The position numbers were made by a program, and so were the translations under genes. From contig OY783209.1 of assembly GCA_963678705.1 (NCBI GenBank), positions 14,632,001 through 14,696,000 on the forward strand: 64,000 nt of DNA, read 5' to 3'. The first letter of the stretch is position 1; each line of letters begins with the position of its first letter. This DNA is from Panorpa germanica (taxonomy: Eukaryota; Arthropoda; Insecta; Mecoptera; Panorpidae). This document shows, one piece after another, positions 45,535 through 57,397 of the stretch. The notes below the pieces were generated by a model. That model saw only the letters and a program-made list of their open reading frames with translations, did no database searches and was not told the origin of the DNA.

Positions 45535-46339
45535 CGTCCGGGTGTACCCAGTAAATTATACATATATGATATTTTTTTATTATATAATTAAAACGAAATA
45601 AAAATAATTATATAAACAAACTTATGTTATAATTATTATTTAAGTAATGCTTTTTAAACGCTATTGATATCTTAATTTTCAAAAAAAAAATCCCAGAGTC
45701 ATCAAATACATAATGAATTAAAACGTTCGAGGTGCTATTGAGATGCTATTTTGTGTCTCAAACTCATTAATGGTTAAAAGAACCGTTCACATTAGAGCCG
45801 TTCGTTCAGATACCATTAAAAACGGGAGCAGCTAGAAAGTTAAAGTAGAGACTGTACTGAAACGTAGAGATATATTGATTTGAGACGTTATAAGTGCTAT
45901 TAAGACGCCATGTAGCATGTAAGTATTATTGAGGGCGGTTTACATTATATTTTCTTATATATAGTTTTACACACAGTAAAATGTCACAGTTATTGCTCCA
46001 CATTTACTCATGTAAAACTAATTATTGATTATTTATTTCAGGTTTAGTCTGGACCTGTTTCCAAATTTTAAACTAACTATTTTAAGATAACTTTCAATTA
46101 CAATAATAATACGAGTAATTTTAAAAATTATAGGTATAACTGAAAATACTAATTCAGTTTATGAATTAAGGAGAAAGTTTATGCACATAAAAGTGTAAAC
46201 CTTCAAAAAAGTATTTCTTTACGTTTATTATATTATTTTAGAGTTACGCAAATTTTGTTTTCTGCTTTTAACTTGAAAGCAATTTTTTTAAAAATATTAT
46301 TCATAATTTGTGCCTAATTTTGCTCCTAATTATCATTGC
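45532..46339. other. Intron sequence, nothing recognised
   Basis: AT-rich, with no open frames of interest and no repeat ends. Confidence 0.4.
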
Positions 46340-47240
46340 AATACCATCATGAGCGTTCCCAGATGGGTGGTTGGTGGTAACAGAATAATCCCTTATTCGA
46401 AATAAGTGCTTGTTGGCAAACCTTGTTTCTGCTATCAGTGTCACGTCAATATTGTTGATTTTTAAGTACATTTCTAGTTCTTGTCTGCGTTCAGATAACC
46501 CGTTGGCATTCCATTGGGCAATTTATTTGCTTGTTAGCTTCGCCATGACTAGATCAACCATTCGATCCATTACCGTGTTCATCATTCCCCCAACATATTT
46601 TCGATTCTTTCAAGTACCTGTTGCATCATTGACATCGTATCTTGACGAATCTTGGAATGAGTCTCCGTTGGGCTCTACTGGTCTATTTCCTTCTGCTATT
46701 TGTGCATAAGAGATGCCGTTAGTTAATTGATTAGTGGAGCAACAATGCTTTGAGTTTGAGCCACTAGTGCACGTACGGAAATATTTCTTCTTTGGTTTGA
46801 TTCACAATTTATTTTCTTATATTCCTGTAGACAGGTCGCACATTGAGCTGCTACTCTTAATGCCTTTTTGCAAGATTCTGTGGAATGGTCACTCCCACAT
46901 TTCACACATCTGTATGGACGGCAACATAAATTGCTTGTGTGTCCAAATCTCCGGCAGCGTTTACACTGTACTACTTCTTTTTTCCTGTAGGGTGCTTCAT
47001 AGATTACTACTGCACTGTATATATATATTTAACTTTTAAATATCTTTGTTTTTAGCGTTTTGTTCAAGGTCTATGACGAATAACGGTAGTGGGTCCTTTG
47101 CTTCCTTATGCCATACATCAGTTATGATTCTTACCACATGTCCTAGTGTTTCGATTCTCTTTTCCTAATAGTTTTTTCCTCAGATGCATATAGTCCTCTT
47201 ACTACTACCGGATATGATCTTTTGTCTTTTAATTTATACG
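46340..47240 (-). pseudogene. Jockey-type LINE fragment, ORF1 C-terminus and ORF2 start
   Basis: From right to left: ORF1 text RIITDVWHKEAKDPLPLF (47140-47070), then zinc knuckles including CRRFGHTSNLCC and KCGSDHSTESCKK (46990-46860) and CATCLQEYKKINC, and the ORF1 end. Then the ORF2 start, QWNANGLSERRQELEMYLKI followed by NIDVTLIAETRF, the N-terminus of the AP-type endonuclease (46520-46410). It stops near 46340. A (TA)-rich tract at 47018-47030 breaks ORF1. Confidence 0.7.
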
Positions 47241-47269
47241 TCTAATGACTTACATTTAGCTCAAGAAAT

Positions 47270-47830
47270 TTTTCAAGAAATGAATTAGATCCGCACCTAA
47301 CCTGGAAAAAGTATATCACGAAAAAACGCAAGCAGTTTCATCTTAAGTGCATAAAATTACACTGGCTTATTAGACGCAAATCGTATTTATCCAATAGCAG
47401 CAAATTAATGATTTATAAAACGATTCTGAAAGCTATCTGACTTGCGGCATTGAACTCTGGGGAACACCTAGTGTTTTAATCATAGAAATACTAGAAAGAT
47501 TTAGATTTAGTCAAGGCCAGTAAGAACCATTATGGATATCCCGTTAACAAAGTTAAGAAATTAACAAATTCAGTTAAAGATACCAGCAGCGTCTAAACAA
47601 GCATCCAAACTATCTAGCTGTGAATTCACTAGATAAACATACGTCTGACTTTAAAAGACTAAAAAGACATGCTGTGTTAAAGCTATCACAACGTTTTAGC
47701 CGTCACTGGACGACAATTTTTTATCTAGGTTAATTATCATTTTAAGCATTAGTACTTATTGTTAATATTTATTTTAACAGATTATAATGTGGCTTATTAT
47801 ACATAATAAAAAAAATTAAACACTTTTATT
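47270..47830 (+). pseudogene. Jockey-type LINE 3' end
   Basis: The + strand reads LTWKKYITKKRKQFHLKCIK, LHWLIRRKSYLSNSSKLMIY, KTILKAI, LAALNSGEHLV, and so on with several stops. This is the C-terminal RT region also seen at 54824-55597 (LTWKTHIWKKRLQLEEKRRE, WTYGIQLWG). It ends near an AATAAAAAAAATTAAA tail. It is opposite in strand to the preceding fragment. Confidence 0.65.
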
Positions 47831-48188
47831 ATACCAAATTTGACATTTCTATTAGAAAGTCCAGTATATCTTAAACTGTCTCTCTATTAATAAATCCCGA
47901 ATTAGCATTTTTCTATACTCTTATGCGCACTTCCACACTCCGCTCTATATCTCGACAACGGTTGATCATACGAAAAAAGCATAGGGTACAAAATAACGAT
48001 TTTGACGAGATTCTATGATATTTTTAAGCTAAGTTTATAAAATGTCTAAATAAAGATTTTTATAAGTTTTGAGCTTATTATATTTTATTCCAAAGTTTTT
48101 TGCTTTTATGACTGGGTTATTTGTGTTTACGGTACTAATACTGTTTTGTGTTTTGTAACATTTTTAAGTTGTATACATATTGTTTCAG
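47831..48188. other. End of the 38-kb intron
   Basis: No feature except the acceptor ATATTGTTTCAG at 48177-48188. Confidence 0.5.
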
Positions 48189-48663
48189 CCACTGGCAGCG
48201 TTATTACTAGCATCAAACTGGAGCACACATTATACACATCAGCCGCATCAAACTCTTTCGTTAATCCCAATTTGGTTAACAATGTTGTTGTAGAATCTGA
48301 GTCAGTCTTCTCCAATAACCAAAATCCAAATAACGGCTTTTATGCTAATAATGGGTTCAACAGTCAAAATCAAAATATACCAAATAAAGTTAATACAGAA
48401 AGTAATTGGGACAATGGAGTAACTATCTTTAAACCAACACAGGATGTATTTATCACTGATTTTATAGTAACATCGGGTCCTACATCAGAACGGCCAATAG
48501 CTCCACAAACTAGACCCCCACAACAAACCAGACCGCCACCACAATTCAGACCTACTCCACAACTACAAACACAAACTCGACCTTCTTCAGAAACTAGACC
48601 TCCACCACAAATTCCTCAACAAGCAACACCAACGCTGCCGCCGAGAAATAAGCAGGAAAACAT
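48189..48663 (+). CDS. Serine protease gd-like, linker exon
   Basis: A 475-bp exon. The acceptor TTGTTTCAG and donor CAT|GTAAGT are both strong. It begins with CC, which completes the Ala codon left by 9968-10130, and continues TGSVITSIKLEHTLYTSAAS, the end of the GD-type domain. About 130 residues of low-complexity linker follow: Asn-rich (NNQNPNNGF, NNGFNSQNQN), then Pro/Arg/Thr/Gln repeats (ETRPPPQ, QTRPPQ). Such linkers separate the N-terminal domain from the protease domain in gd-like proteins and are likely extracellular and flexible. It ends with AT, completed by A at 53005. There is no catalytic residue here. Confidence 0.8.
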
Positions 48664-49419
48664 GTAAGTTTGTTTCATTCATAAAATTATGTTATTTTTT
48701 TATGTAGAGTCGCACATTTCAAAATAATTTCTATTTATTACTTATGGTTTGGTTACATTTATGAGTTATCTAAGTATTAAATTAAATAAAAGATACAAAT
48801 TAACATTCTCTCCAACTCAAATTTAAATTTTTCGAAGATGTCTCACAAATGAACTGGACGTTCGATATGCGCCTCTTGACGTAACGATATCTTATTAAAT
48901 GACGGGTTAAATGATATTTTTATATGTTGGGTAAGTAGAGTCGACCTTACTTTTTGCTATTTATTGATTATCCAGTTATACAGAAATTAAATCTTAAAAT
49001 ACCGAGAGCTTCATCTTAGTTGTACTAGTAGGCAAATTGACTAACTGTGTTAACGATAAATCCAGATTTAGAGTTAACGGTATCGTTGCCAACGGTATCA
49101 CAGCACTTTTGGTCGTTTAAATTTCTTTTAGATTTCAATAAAGTGCGAAACTAGAGATAGTGTCACAAAGAACCAGATGGAGTTATAAGTTTATAATTAT
49201 ACCTAATGACATGTACGAGTGTTACCTCTAATAAAACAGTAAACCAAAACAGAATGAGTTAAATACTGAAAAGGAGAAAAAATTATATACAACCTTTAAA
49301 GGAAATAACTGAAGAAAATGAAGTACGCCTTGTTTCACTGCTTCATATAACACTTCTATAATTCGCGCGTTTGTTTACCTGCCACTGTTACACTTACTCG
49401 TGTTTCTTCCTATTTTTCT
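48664..49419. other. Intron sequence, nothing recognised
   Basis: No coding content or repeat structure noted between the linker exon and the LINE fragments. Confidence 0.4.
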
Positions 49420-50200
49420 TTTATTCCACTTATTAGCTCCTCATTTATTATACTTCTCTGTCCACTGTATCGAACGCAGCATATAGATCTATGAACTGAC
49501 TGTATAATTTGCCTCTCTTCCTAGCTATTTCTTCCTGTAGAACATAATTTAAGACGTATGTGTTTTCGATCTTACCTTCACCAAAATATTGCATTCTTCT
49601 TCTCCATTTTTTCCTTTAACCTTCTCTCAATTTCCCCAGCATATATTCTATACCCCGAATATAACAGTGTTATCTCTCTTTAGTTCCCAGCTACTTTCCT
49701 TTTCTCTTTCATTTATATCGGGTCTCTTCCATGCACTGTTAATAACTGCCGTCAATTCATCTACCATCAGCTCTTCCCCTCCTTCCCTGATTTTTTTGAT
49801 CGCATGTCTTTCCGCAGCCTCCTTATTTGTAAGTTCCTCTTCGACTTTATCACTTCCGCTTTATTGATCTCATTTTGAATTTCTAGTTACCCTCTTAATA
49901 ACCTTTATAATTACCACCATACTCTCTTACCCTACGATGCCACCTTACTGAAGTTTTTTTTGTTTTTTTTTGTTTTAACTTCCACTTATATTAGTCTCTT
50001 TTTAGAAATTTCTCTCGCTGTTGTTATATCCATTATTTATTTTTCAGTTCTCTCTCCTTTTTTTTTGATTAATTACTTCTTCGAATTTTTCATTTTCTCT
50101 CTTATATTCGTTTTTATAACCTACAACTCCCTTGCATCTCTAAGTTTTCCTTTTTTTTGCTCCTTACATTCCCATTTTTCTTTATCTTTATATACCATTT
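49420..50200 (-). pseudogene. LINE RT fragment, same family as the next element
   Basis: The minus strand reads LYSQFIDLYAAFDTVDR-like text near 49520-49470 and frames resembling GIEYMLGKLREGKNGEEE near 49650-49590, broken by stops. It matches the RT of 50229-52918 (MFIDLKAAFDMVDRQ). It is much more decayed than that copy. Confidence 0.55.
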
Positions 50201-50210
50201 ATCATTATAA

Positions 50211-50228
50211 TATATATATATATATATT
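50211..50228. repeat. (TA)n microsatellite at the LINE 3' side
   Basis: A short TA run directly adjoining the 3' end of the minus-strand LINE. Confidence 0.85.
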
Positions 50229-52919
50229 TTTTATTTATATATTAATTGTGTATGCCTTTCGGCTTTACAATCTACAGTATTATATTTCTAATACATTTCA
50301 TTCCTATATACATTCCAAACTTAAAAACTAAACTTAAAATAAACTTAAAATCTTCTCGACTTTTACTACTTCCAAAAGTGCTTTCTGCTTCTTCTTCTTT
50401 TGACCCTCTCTATTATTCTCCACCAGATTATTTATTCTCCTGTTTTTCCTTTTCTTCTTACAATTTCCGCCATCCACCTCTTTCCTTCACTGCCTCCCTT
50501 TAATAGCTGTCCAATATTCCTTTCGCTTGCTACTTTTTCCTTACACTCAAACTTAATGTGCTCCAGTGTTTCGTCCTCCGCTCCACACATTCTACACTTT
50601 CTTTCCTCACTCTTTTCCCAGTATCTGTTTCCTTTTTCCTCATTTCCCAATCTAAACCTTGCTGTTCTTCTTATGTGTTTTATGTCCTTTTCTATAAGGT
50701 ACTGAGGCACATTATTTTCCCATAACCTCTTATATCTTTTATTGTAGTTACTTTTTTCTATTTTTCCCATTCTCTCCTGCTGTTGTGTCTCCTTATCCCT
50801 TCTCCTTAGCTCCTCTGCCACACTTGCGCCACCTTCTCTTCTCCTCTCTGCCTCCTCGATCGCCATTCCATTCCTTTCAAAGTATTCTTTTCTCTTTTTT
50901 GGACCTCCTTTCCCCCCATTCTTTATGTAATCCTCTCTTATTTTCTTTAAGATTTTGCTTTCCGCTCTGTTCAATTTCTCCTCGTATTTTACCGCTCTTT
51001 CCCCTGTTTTAATTCTTATCTTGTCCCTCTTTAGCTCCTCCATCACCATGTATCCTGGCGTGCACCTGTCCAGCCCTAGAACCCATTTCATATATCTTAC
51101 CTGTATTCTTTCCAACTTTTCTTGTTCCTTCCACCCCCAAACCTCTGCTCCATACGACATCATACTGGCTATCAGTCTCTCGTATATCCATATTCTCTTT
51201 TGTATGTCCCCCCCAAATACCTTTTCCCCTAGTCCCCATACCCGTCGCATTGCTTGCTCTGCCTTCTTTGCCACCTCCCTTATATGCGCCTCTTCTCCAT
51301 TATTCTTTTTAAAAGTGTAGCCCAGATATTTAAATTCTTCAACTTCCTCAATGTCCTCTGTCTTGTATTTTTACCTTTTAAGTCTCCTTTTTCCACCCCC
51401 TTTTTTAAATACCATAATTTTTGTCTTTTCCACGTTTAACTCTAGTCCTTTCCTGTCTATATACCTCCCTAGCCGGTGTGCCATCTCCTGCAGCTCTCCT
51501 TCCCTTTTTGCCAACAGGACTATATCGTCAGCGTATGCTAAAGTCCATATCTTGTAGTGCCTTCCTATTAGCACCCCCCCGTCTTGTCCTCTTTCCATTA
51601 CCCCCTCCAAGTCTGCTGTATATATCGCAAATAAAATGGGGCTCAGAGGACAACCTTGCCTCAACCCCTTGTCTGTCCAGAATTCTTCTGATTCTTCACC
51701 CCCAACTCTTATTCTCATTCTTGTTTCTTCGTAAATTTCTTCAATACATTTCATTATGTCCTCATCTATTTTTTTCTTTCTCATGTACTTCCACAATTTC
51801 TGTCTGTCGACCATGTCAAACGCCGCTTTAAGGTCGATGAACATTGCATATATCTGTCCTCCTTTTTCACTTAGCTCTTTTTCAACTAAATGGTTCAGTG
51901 CGTATATATTGTCTAAAGTCCCTCGTCCCTTTCTAAAGCCTGCTTGTGTCTCGGGAAGTATCTCTTTTACTTTTACCTCTTCTTCCAGTCTTTCTCTAAC
52001 AATCCCTGCATAAATCCTGTACCCTGTGTTCAGTAGTGTGATACCCCTGTAATTTTTGGCTTCATGTCTATTTCCCTTTTTATATATCGGCGTTATTACC
52101 CCTTCTCTCCAGCTGTCCGGCAGGTTTCCTCCTTTCCATATCTTGTTCATCGCTGTCAGTAATCCTTTCTCTATCCTTTCTTGCCCAGCTTTCCACGCCT
52201 CGTTCTTTAGTCCATCTCTACCTGGTGCTTTCTTTTCCTTGAGTTTTTGAATCTGTGTTTTTATTTCACCTACTTTTATATCGTTTACTTTCTCCTTCTC
52301 TTTTATCCCCTTCTTTGTTTTCTCGTTTCTTTTCTTTCCTCCTAGTACTCCCATAAAGTGTTTCGTCCACTCTTCCATTTTTATTTCCTTGCTTGGCTCT
52401 TTCCTTCGCTTTTTCTCCCTATTTATGTAATCCCATGCCTGCCTCTCCGTTGTTATATCTCTAATTTCTTTTTCTATTCCTATTTTGAACTCATTCTTTT
52501 TATCTTTTATCCTTTCGTTATACTCCCTTTGCTTCCTCTTGAAGTCTTCTTTACTTGATTCTCCTTTCTTCCATCTCTTTAGTTCCCTTTTTACCTCTTT
52601 TTTCCATTCTTTACATTCTTTATCCCACCATTTGTTTTCTCCCGTTCTATCAGATATTCTCCACCTTTTACTTTGGGTGGCTTCCTTCATCCTCTCTTCA
52701 ATTTCCTCCATCTCCTCCGTTTCTCCTTCTTCCTCGTATCTCCGTTCCAATTCCTCCATAAACTTCTTCCTTCCTTCCTCTGTCCAATCGCTGCCCTCTT
52801 TCCATTCGTTTCCTTTTCTTTCACCTCTCCTCGCTTCCAACTCCACCACTAGCGGTAGGTGATCCGAGTCCACCCTCTCTTCCACTTTCATTCTTTCTAC
52901 CTTCTGTCCTCCTCCCAGC

Positions 52920-52920
<1 letters not shown>
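50229..52920 (-). mobile_element. LINE of lysine/glutamate-rich type, 5'-truncated between (TA)n tracts
   Basis: Read on the minus strand, the element starts at the (TA)n at 52921-52967 within the endonuclease end and finishes near the (TA)n at 50211-50228. It lies in intron 2 of the visible host gene, antisense to it. GC content is higher than its surroundings, and the purine strand is very A/G-rich, which makes long open shadow frames on the + strand. Confidence 0.8.
50432..52918 (-). pseudogene. LINE ORF2: endonuclease end, reverse transcriptase, zinc tail
   Basis: Nearly intact: a single in-frame TAA (51371-51373) interrupts about 830 codons. Motifs in order: VDSDHLPLVVELEARR (end of an AP-like endonuclease, SDH motif), a long charged linker, LKEKKAPGRDGLKNEAWK, NYRGITLLNTGYRIYAGIV, ETQAGFRKGRGTLDNIYAL, MFIDLKAAFDMVDR, LRQGCPLSPILFAIYTADLE, LAYADDIVLLAKREGE (catalytic ADD), LNVEKTKIMVFKKGGG; after the stop EEFKYLGYTF and a C-terminal CRMCGAEDETLEHIKFEC. 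The clade is not assigned with certainty. The protein before the endonuclease end is missing. Confidence 0.8.

Positions 52921-52967
<47 letters not shown>
52921..52967. repeat. (TA)n microsatellite at the LINE 5' side
   Basis: About 47 bp of TA dinucleotide between the truncated LINE and the host exon at 53005. Confidence 0.95.
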
Positions 52968-52969
<2 letters not shown>

Positions 52970-53004
52970 CATTTTAATTGTTGACTTAACCGTTGAGTAT
53001 TTAG

Positions 53005-53186
53005 AATTTCAGAATTATCGGAAATTTGTGGAATTGCAAAATCGGGTCCAAATCTCTTAATAGTCAAAGGTGAAATGACTCGTCCTGGAGATTGGCCGTG
53101 GCTGGTGGCACTATATACAGTGACAGATATAGGACTGAACTTCAACTGCGGGGGAACATTGATTTCACATAAAATGGTCATAACTG
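53005..53186 (+). CDS. Serine protease gd-like, first protease-domain exon
   Basis: A 182-bp exon after TTGAGTATTTAG. Its first base completes the Ile codon begun at 48662. It reads ISELSEICGIAKSGPNLLIV with a conserved Cys, likely the one bonding the linker to the protease domain. KGEMTRPGDWPWLVALYTV follows, the start of an S1 domain with the PWLVA core. The usual activation cleavage and mature IVGG start are altered (LLIVKGEM), as in gd-like proteins. FNCGGTLISHKMVIT is the CGGTLI block. The donor is ACTG|GTTGGT, weaker than consensus. It ends with G of the Ala codon finished by the next exon. Confidence 0.8.
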
Positions 53187-54548
53187 GTTGGTACAATTAT
53201 TACAAATTATATTGTCTAACGTACGTTAGACGAGTAACATATCAGCCATTTAGAATCTAATGCAATTAAGTCCATAAAACAAAATATTGAGAACTAATGT
53301 TTTATAACATATTTATATCAATTATTTTATAGTTTATCATTTTCAAAATACTATGTTTGTTAAATTGATTAAAAGATAATAATCGAGCTCTTATTTTCAA
53401 GATTTATTTAAAGAGCTCCACTCATAAGACATAAATATTCATATAAAACACACGCTCAGAGAAGTGTAGAAGGGACATATGGGTGTGTAGGCGTGGCTAA
53501 GGAGTCTTACCTTAGGGATGAAAACTGTTTGTAAGCGTAATTACGATTTCCAGTGTCTGACAACATTAAAATAAAAGAAAAATAAAATTTGTATTAATTC
53601 TGAAGTGTGCAGGATTACTATCATTCTGGAATCGCATACCTCTCCGTATTTCCAGAGGCACATCTAAAATCCTCTCAATAAATTGTGGTAAACGTCTGCT
53701 TTTTCGTTGATTATCCCCATTCATAGTTTAGTGACGAGTCAGTCTGGTGTACGATGTATCTCTTTTTAATTTTTGATGAAAACAGACATGAATTTCAAAA
53801 TTTAACTGATTATGATGCTTTAGTTAATTGTTACTTTTTCTCAACTACTTGCTTCTTTCAAGCATTTTTTCAAACTTATAATGTAGTTTTGTATCTTGTT
53901 GGATAGCCAGTAAAGTGTACAATGTACATGTTATTTAAATGTTACGCCGATGAATTTCCGTAGAATTTTTTTTAATAACTAATGACCTTACCTACAACTG
54001 CTTAAAGGAATCGTAACATTTTACTAATAACCCTGCGTATATAGTTAACTTTAATAATTAACGTAGCTATTATTATTGTTCAGAATATTTGTTAGTTAAA
54101 TATTAGAAATACCATTAATATCTTATATCCAAACTTATTTTAATTTGTTAGAAAATAGACCACTCGCTTATAGTCTCTAAGCGTGGCTGCTTATAATTTG
54201 TCAGAGCCGTGAATAAACATTCGTCTTCAGAGAAGTAACTGACCAAAGGAGAGAAATAGTTATTTTTATTTAGATGTTCTTACTGACTGAGTCTTAAACT
54301 AAATCTAAAGTATTCTTCTCCTGCTTAGCATACGCTAACCTTTCATAAAAAGGGTAGCAACTTATGCAATAATAAATATTATTTCAGGTTATAAATTAAA
54401 AGTTGGGTAATATTGGCACAGTTGTGGTACTTGATGTCCAAGTATTGTTACGTAGTTTGTCTAGTAGTATAATATGCCAGTTTAAAAATAGCATGGCTGC
54501 ATTCAGATAAATTTTCACAGAGTGTCATTTGTTAAATTTTATATATAT
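53187..54548. other. Intron sequence, nothing recognised
   Basis: No recognisable coding or mobile sequence before the poly-T of the next LINE. Confidence 0.4.
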
Positions 54549-57397
54549 TTTTATTTTTTTTTTTTTTTTTTTTTATTTTCCCTTTTAATTAATTTACAAT
54601 CTGTCCGAGGACATTAAGTAAAATTGTATGACATAAATGACATGTAAGGTTGCCATCCATTGATGACTTCCCCTTACCCCTTTATACTATGTACAATAAC
54701 TGAATTTCGTATATATTTTATTAGTACGATGACATTTAAATTTTAGTTTTCATTTGGGATTAAATTCGCTAAGTCCTTGATCTGCTCTTTTCAGTCGTCT
54801 TACGGGCCTATGATGGAACAACTTCACTGCTGCTTCATTGGGATGATTCTGCAATCGAAGGTGGTACTTCCTACTGTAGGTTTGGATTTCCTCTTTGACC
54901 AGTTAGGGACATATCTTGGGACATTTAATATTTGTTTCAATATTTTGTTTTGGAAACGCTGGAGAATTTCTATGTTTGACATGCTAGCGCAGCCCCATAG
55001 TTGTATACCATAAGTCCATATTGGCCGAATTATTGTCTTGTATATTAGCAGTTTATTTTCCAGAGACACTTGCGATTTCCAGCCTAGGAGCCAATATAGT
55101 TCTCTTCGTTTTTCTTCTAGTTGAAGCCTCTTTTTCCATATGTGGGTTTTCCATGTTAGACGTCTGTCCAAGTGCATGCCTAGATATTTCACTGTCTCTG
55201 CCTGAGGAAGTGCAATGTTATTAATGGTCACGGGGGGACACGTACACCTTTTTAGAGTAAATGTCACGTGCACAGATTTTATTTCATTTACTTTTATCCG
55301 CCAGTTGTTTAGCCATTCCTGTATCTTAAGCAGGTGTCGTTGCAGTTTCATCGAGGCAGTAGCCGGATCCTTGTGAAGTGCTAACACAGCAGTGTCGTCT
55401 GCAAATGTAGCTACTGTAGTTTCGGACGAGCCGGGAAGATCTGCTGTAAACAGTAGATACAGAATGAGACCGAGTACACTGCCTTGCGGAACACCAGATT
55501 CGATTTTGCGCATAGTAGATTGTCCGTCCTGGTACTTTACGACAAACTTTCTATTTGTCAGGTACGATTTCAATATCTGAAAGATGTCGTTGGGCAATGC
55601 TACTTTCAGTTTGTATAGTAATCCAGAATGCCAAACTCTGTCAAAAGCTTGGCTTATATCTAAAAATACTATTAGCGGAGCAGTATTGCTTTGTGTGTAG
55701 CGCTATGTTGATGGTACAAACAACTCGGTGGATCTGCTCGACTGTAGCATGTTTTTCCCTGAAGCCAAATTGGTAGGTCGGTATCAGTTTGTTAACTTCT
55801 ACTATAGCTTTGAGCCTCTTGAGCAGTAACTTCTCAAATAGCTTTGACACTATAGGTTATAGGCTGATTGGTCTGTATGAGGTAACCTCCTTTGCATCTT
55901 TTCCGGGTTTCGGGATCAGTATTACTTCAGCAATTTTCCACTTTGTCGGAAATATTTCCAGTCTTACCATTAAGTTGAATAATATTGTTAAGTATCTCGT
56001 TCCTTTTTCCGGCAGTTCTTTCAATATTTTACCTCCTATCCTGTCGTTGCCTGGTGCTTTATTGGTTTTTATGTTGAATTTGATCATATTTTGGACTTCA
56101 GAAGTACTAAATCGCTTGACAGTTTCACTAGCAGTGGGTGGACTCCTTAGAAACTCGTGTATGTATTTTTCCTCTTCTTCACTGCGGCTTGGAGGAAGTG
56201 GCTTGAATACATCTTCGAGGTGTTTCGCGAAAGTTGCAGCTTTTTCATTATTGCTTCTTGCCCATTTGCCATCACTAGTTTTAATTGGGGTGTTACGTAT
56301 TTTGGGTTGTTTGAGCTGCTTGGTGGCTTTCCATAAGGAGTAGTTTGTGGTTTCTGTAGCGGTTAACTTCTCTAGTATTGTTCTAGCTCTTGGTTTTTGA
56401 TGTCGTGTAAGAGGTTCTTAAGTTCCTTACAAACCTTGTTGAATAGCGTTTTGTCTCTGGGAGTCCTAGTGTTTTGCCAAATTCGTCTTAACCTTCTTTT
56501 CTCAGCAATTTTTTGTTTTGCTAACATAGGGCAGGATACCGTTCTTCTGCGTGAGTTGCTTAGTGGGGTTGCCTCTTCAGCTGCAACAATTATAGTTTTA
56601 TTTAGCCTCTCAACTGCTTGATCGATGTTATCTTCTGTTTTGAACGGTATGTTGCAGTTAAGGTTAGAATTTATTAAACTCCGGAATAGTTCCCAGTTGG
56701 TGTTCCTGCTTGTAATATTTGTCATCGGTGGTTGCTCCAGTATTTGTGTACTGTAGGTCAAAATAATTGGTGAGTGATCTGAGGAAAGATCTAGACATGA
56801 CTTCATCTTGAGGTATTTACTTGATATACCCTTTATGACACTGAAGTCTATAAGGTCCGGGATTTTTGTCCTGTCCGACGGCCAGTATGTTGGTTCACCA
56901 GTGGAGAGTGTAGTTAGGCTGTTCTCTTCTATGGACTTGTACAGCTCGTTTCCTTTGGGGTTTGTGAGCCTATACCCCCAGTCTGGATGTTTGGCGTTAT
57001 AGTCACCTCCAGCGATGAACCGTGATCCTAAACTATTAAAGAACGCTGTAAACTGTTCTTTCTTGATGCTGTATTTTGGCGGACAATAAACGGCTGTGAT
57101 GACTATGTTTCTGTTTAATTCCTCAACCTCTATGCTTGTTGCCTGGAGTGAACGGTCTTGGTGGGTATTTAATTGGTGGTGCTTAATTGATGACTTAATA
57201 ATGATGGCAGTACCACCATGGGCTTTATCGTCTGGGTGTTTTGTGTCGTAGATTTTGTAGTTTGGAATTTTTATGTAGCTTTTTGATGTAAAATGAGTCT
57301 CCGATATCAGCATGATGTCTATTTCTTGATTTACTAGAAACCATTTTACTTCTTGGTTATGCTGAGCAAGACCGTTGGAGTTCCAGATCGCAAATTA
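54549..57397 (-). mobile_element. Jockey-type LINE, ORF2 nearly complete, with poly-A tail
   Basis: Poly-T at 54549-54579 is the poly-A tail on the minus strand. ORF2 runs right to left from the endonuclease start near 57395. ORF1 is missing; the region to the right is a different Jockey fragment. It lies in intron 3 of the visible host gene, antisense to it. Confidence 0.8.
54750..57395 (-). pseudogene. Jockey-type ORF2 (AP endonuclease and reverse transcriptase)
   Basis: Endonuclease frame (57395-56372): FAIWNSNGLAQHNQEVKWFL, IDIMLISETHFTSKSY, HGGTAIIIKSSIKHH, VITAVYCPPKYSIKKE, FIAGGDYNAKHPDWG, LSSDHSPIILTYSTQ; catalytic residues are visible (E of SETH, D/N of GGDYNAKH, SDH). A frameshift after KNQELEQY leads to the linker (TTNYSLWKATKQLKQ) and RT blocks: NKAPGNDRIGGKILKELP, VILIPKPGKDAKEVTSYRPI, FGFREKHATVEQIHR, ESGVPQGSVLGLILYLLFTA, ATFADDTAVLALHKD, LGMHLDRRLTWKTHI, WTYGIQLWGCASMSN. 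At least three frameshifts exist. RT copies the element RNA at a nick made by the endonuclease. Confidence 0.8.

Noticed and set aside
50785..52862. Several + strand ORFs rich in Ser, Leu, Phe and Pro
   Set aside because: They are antisense shadows of the purine-rich LINE ORF2 and have no domain.
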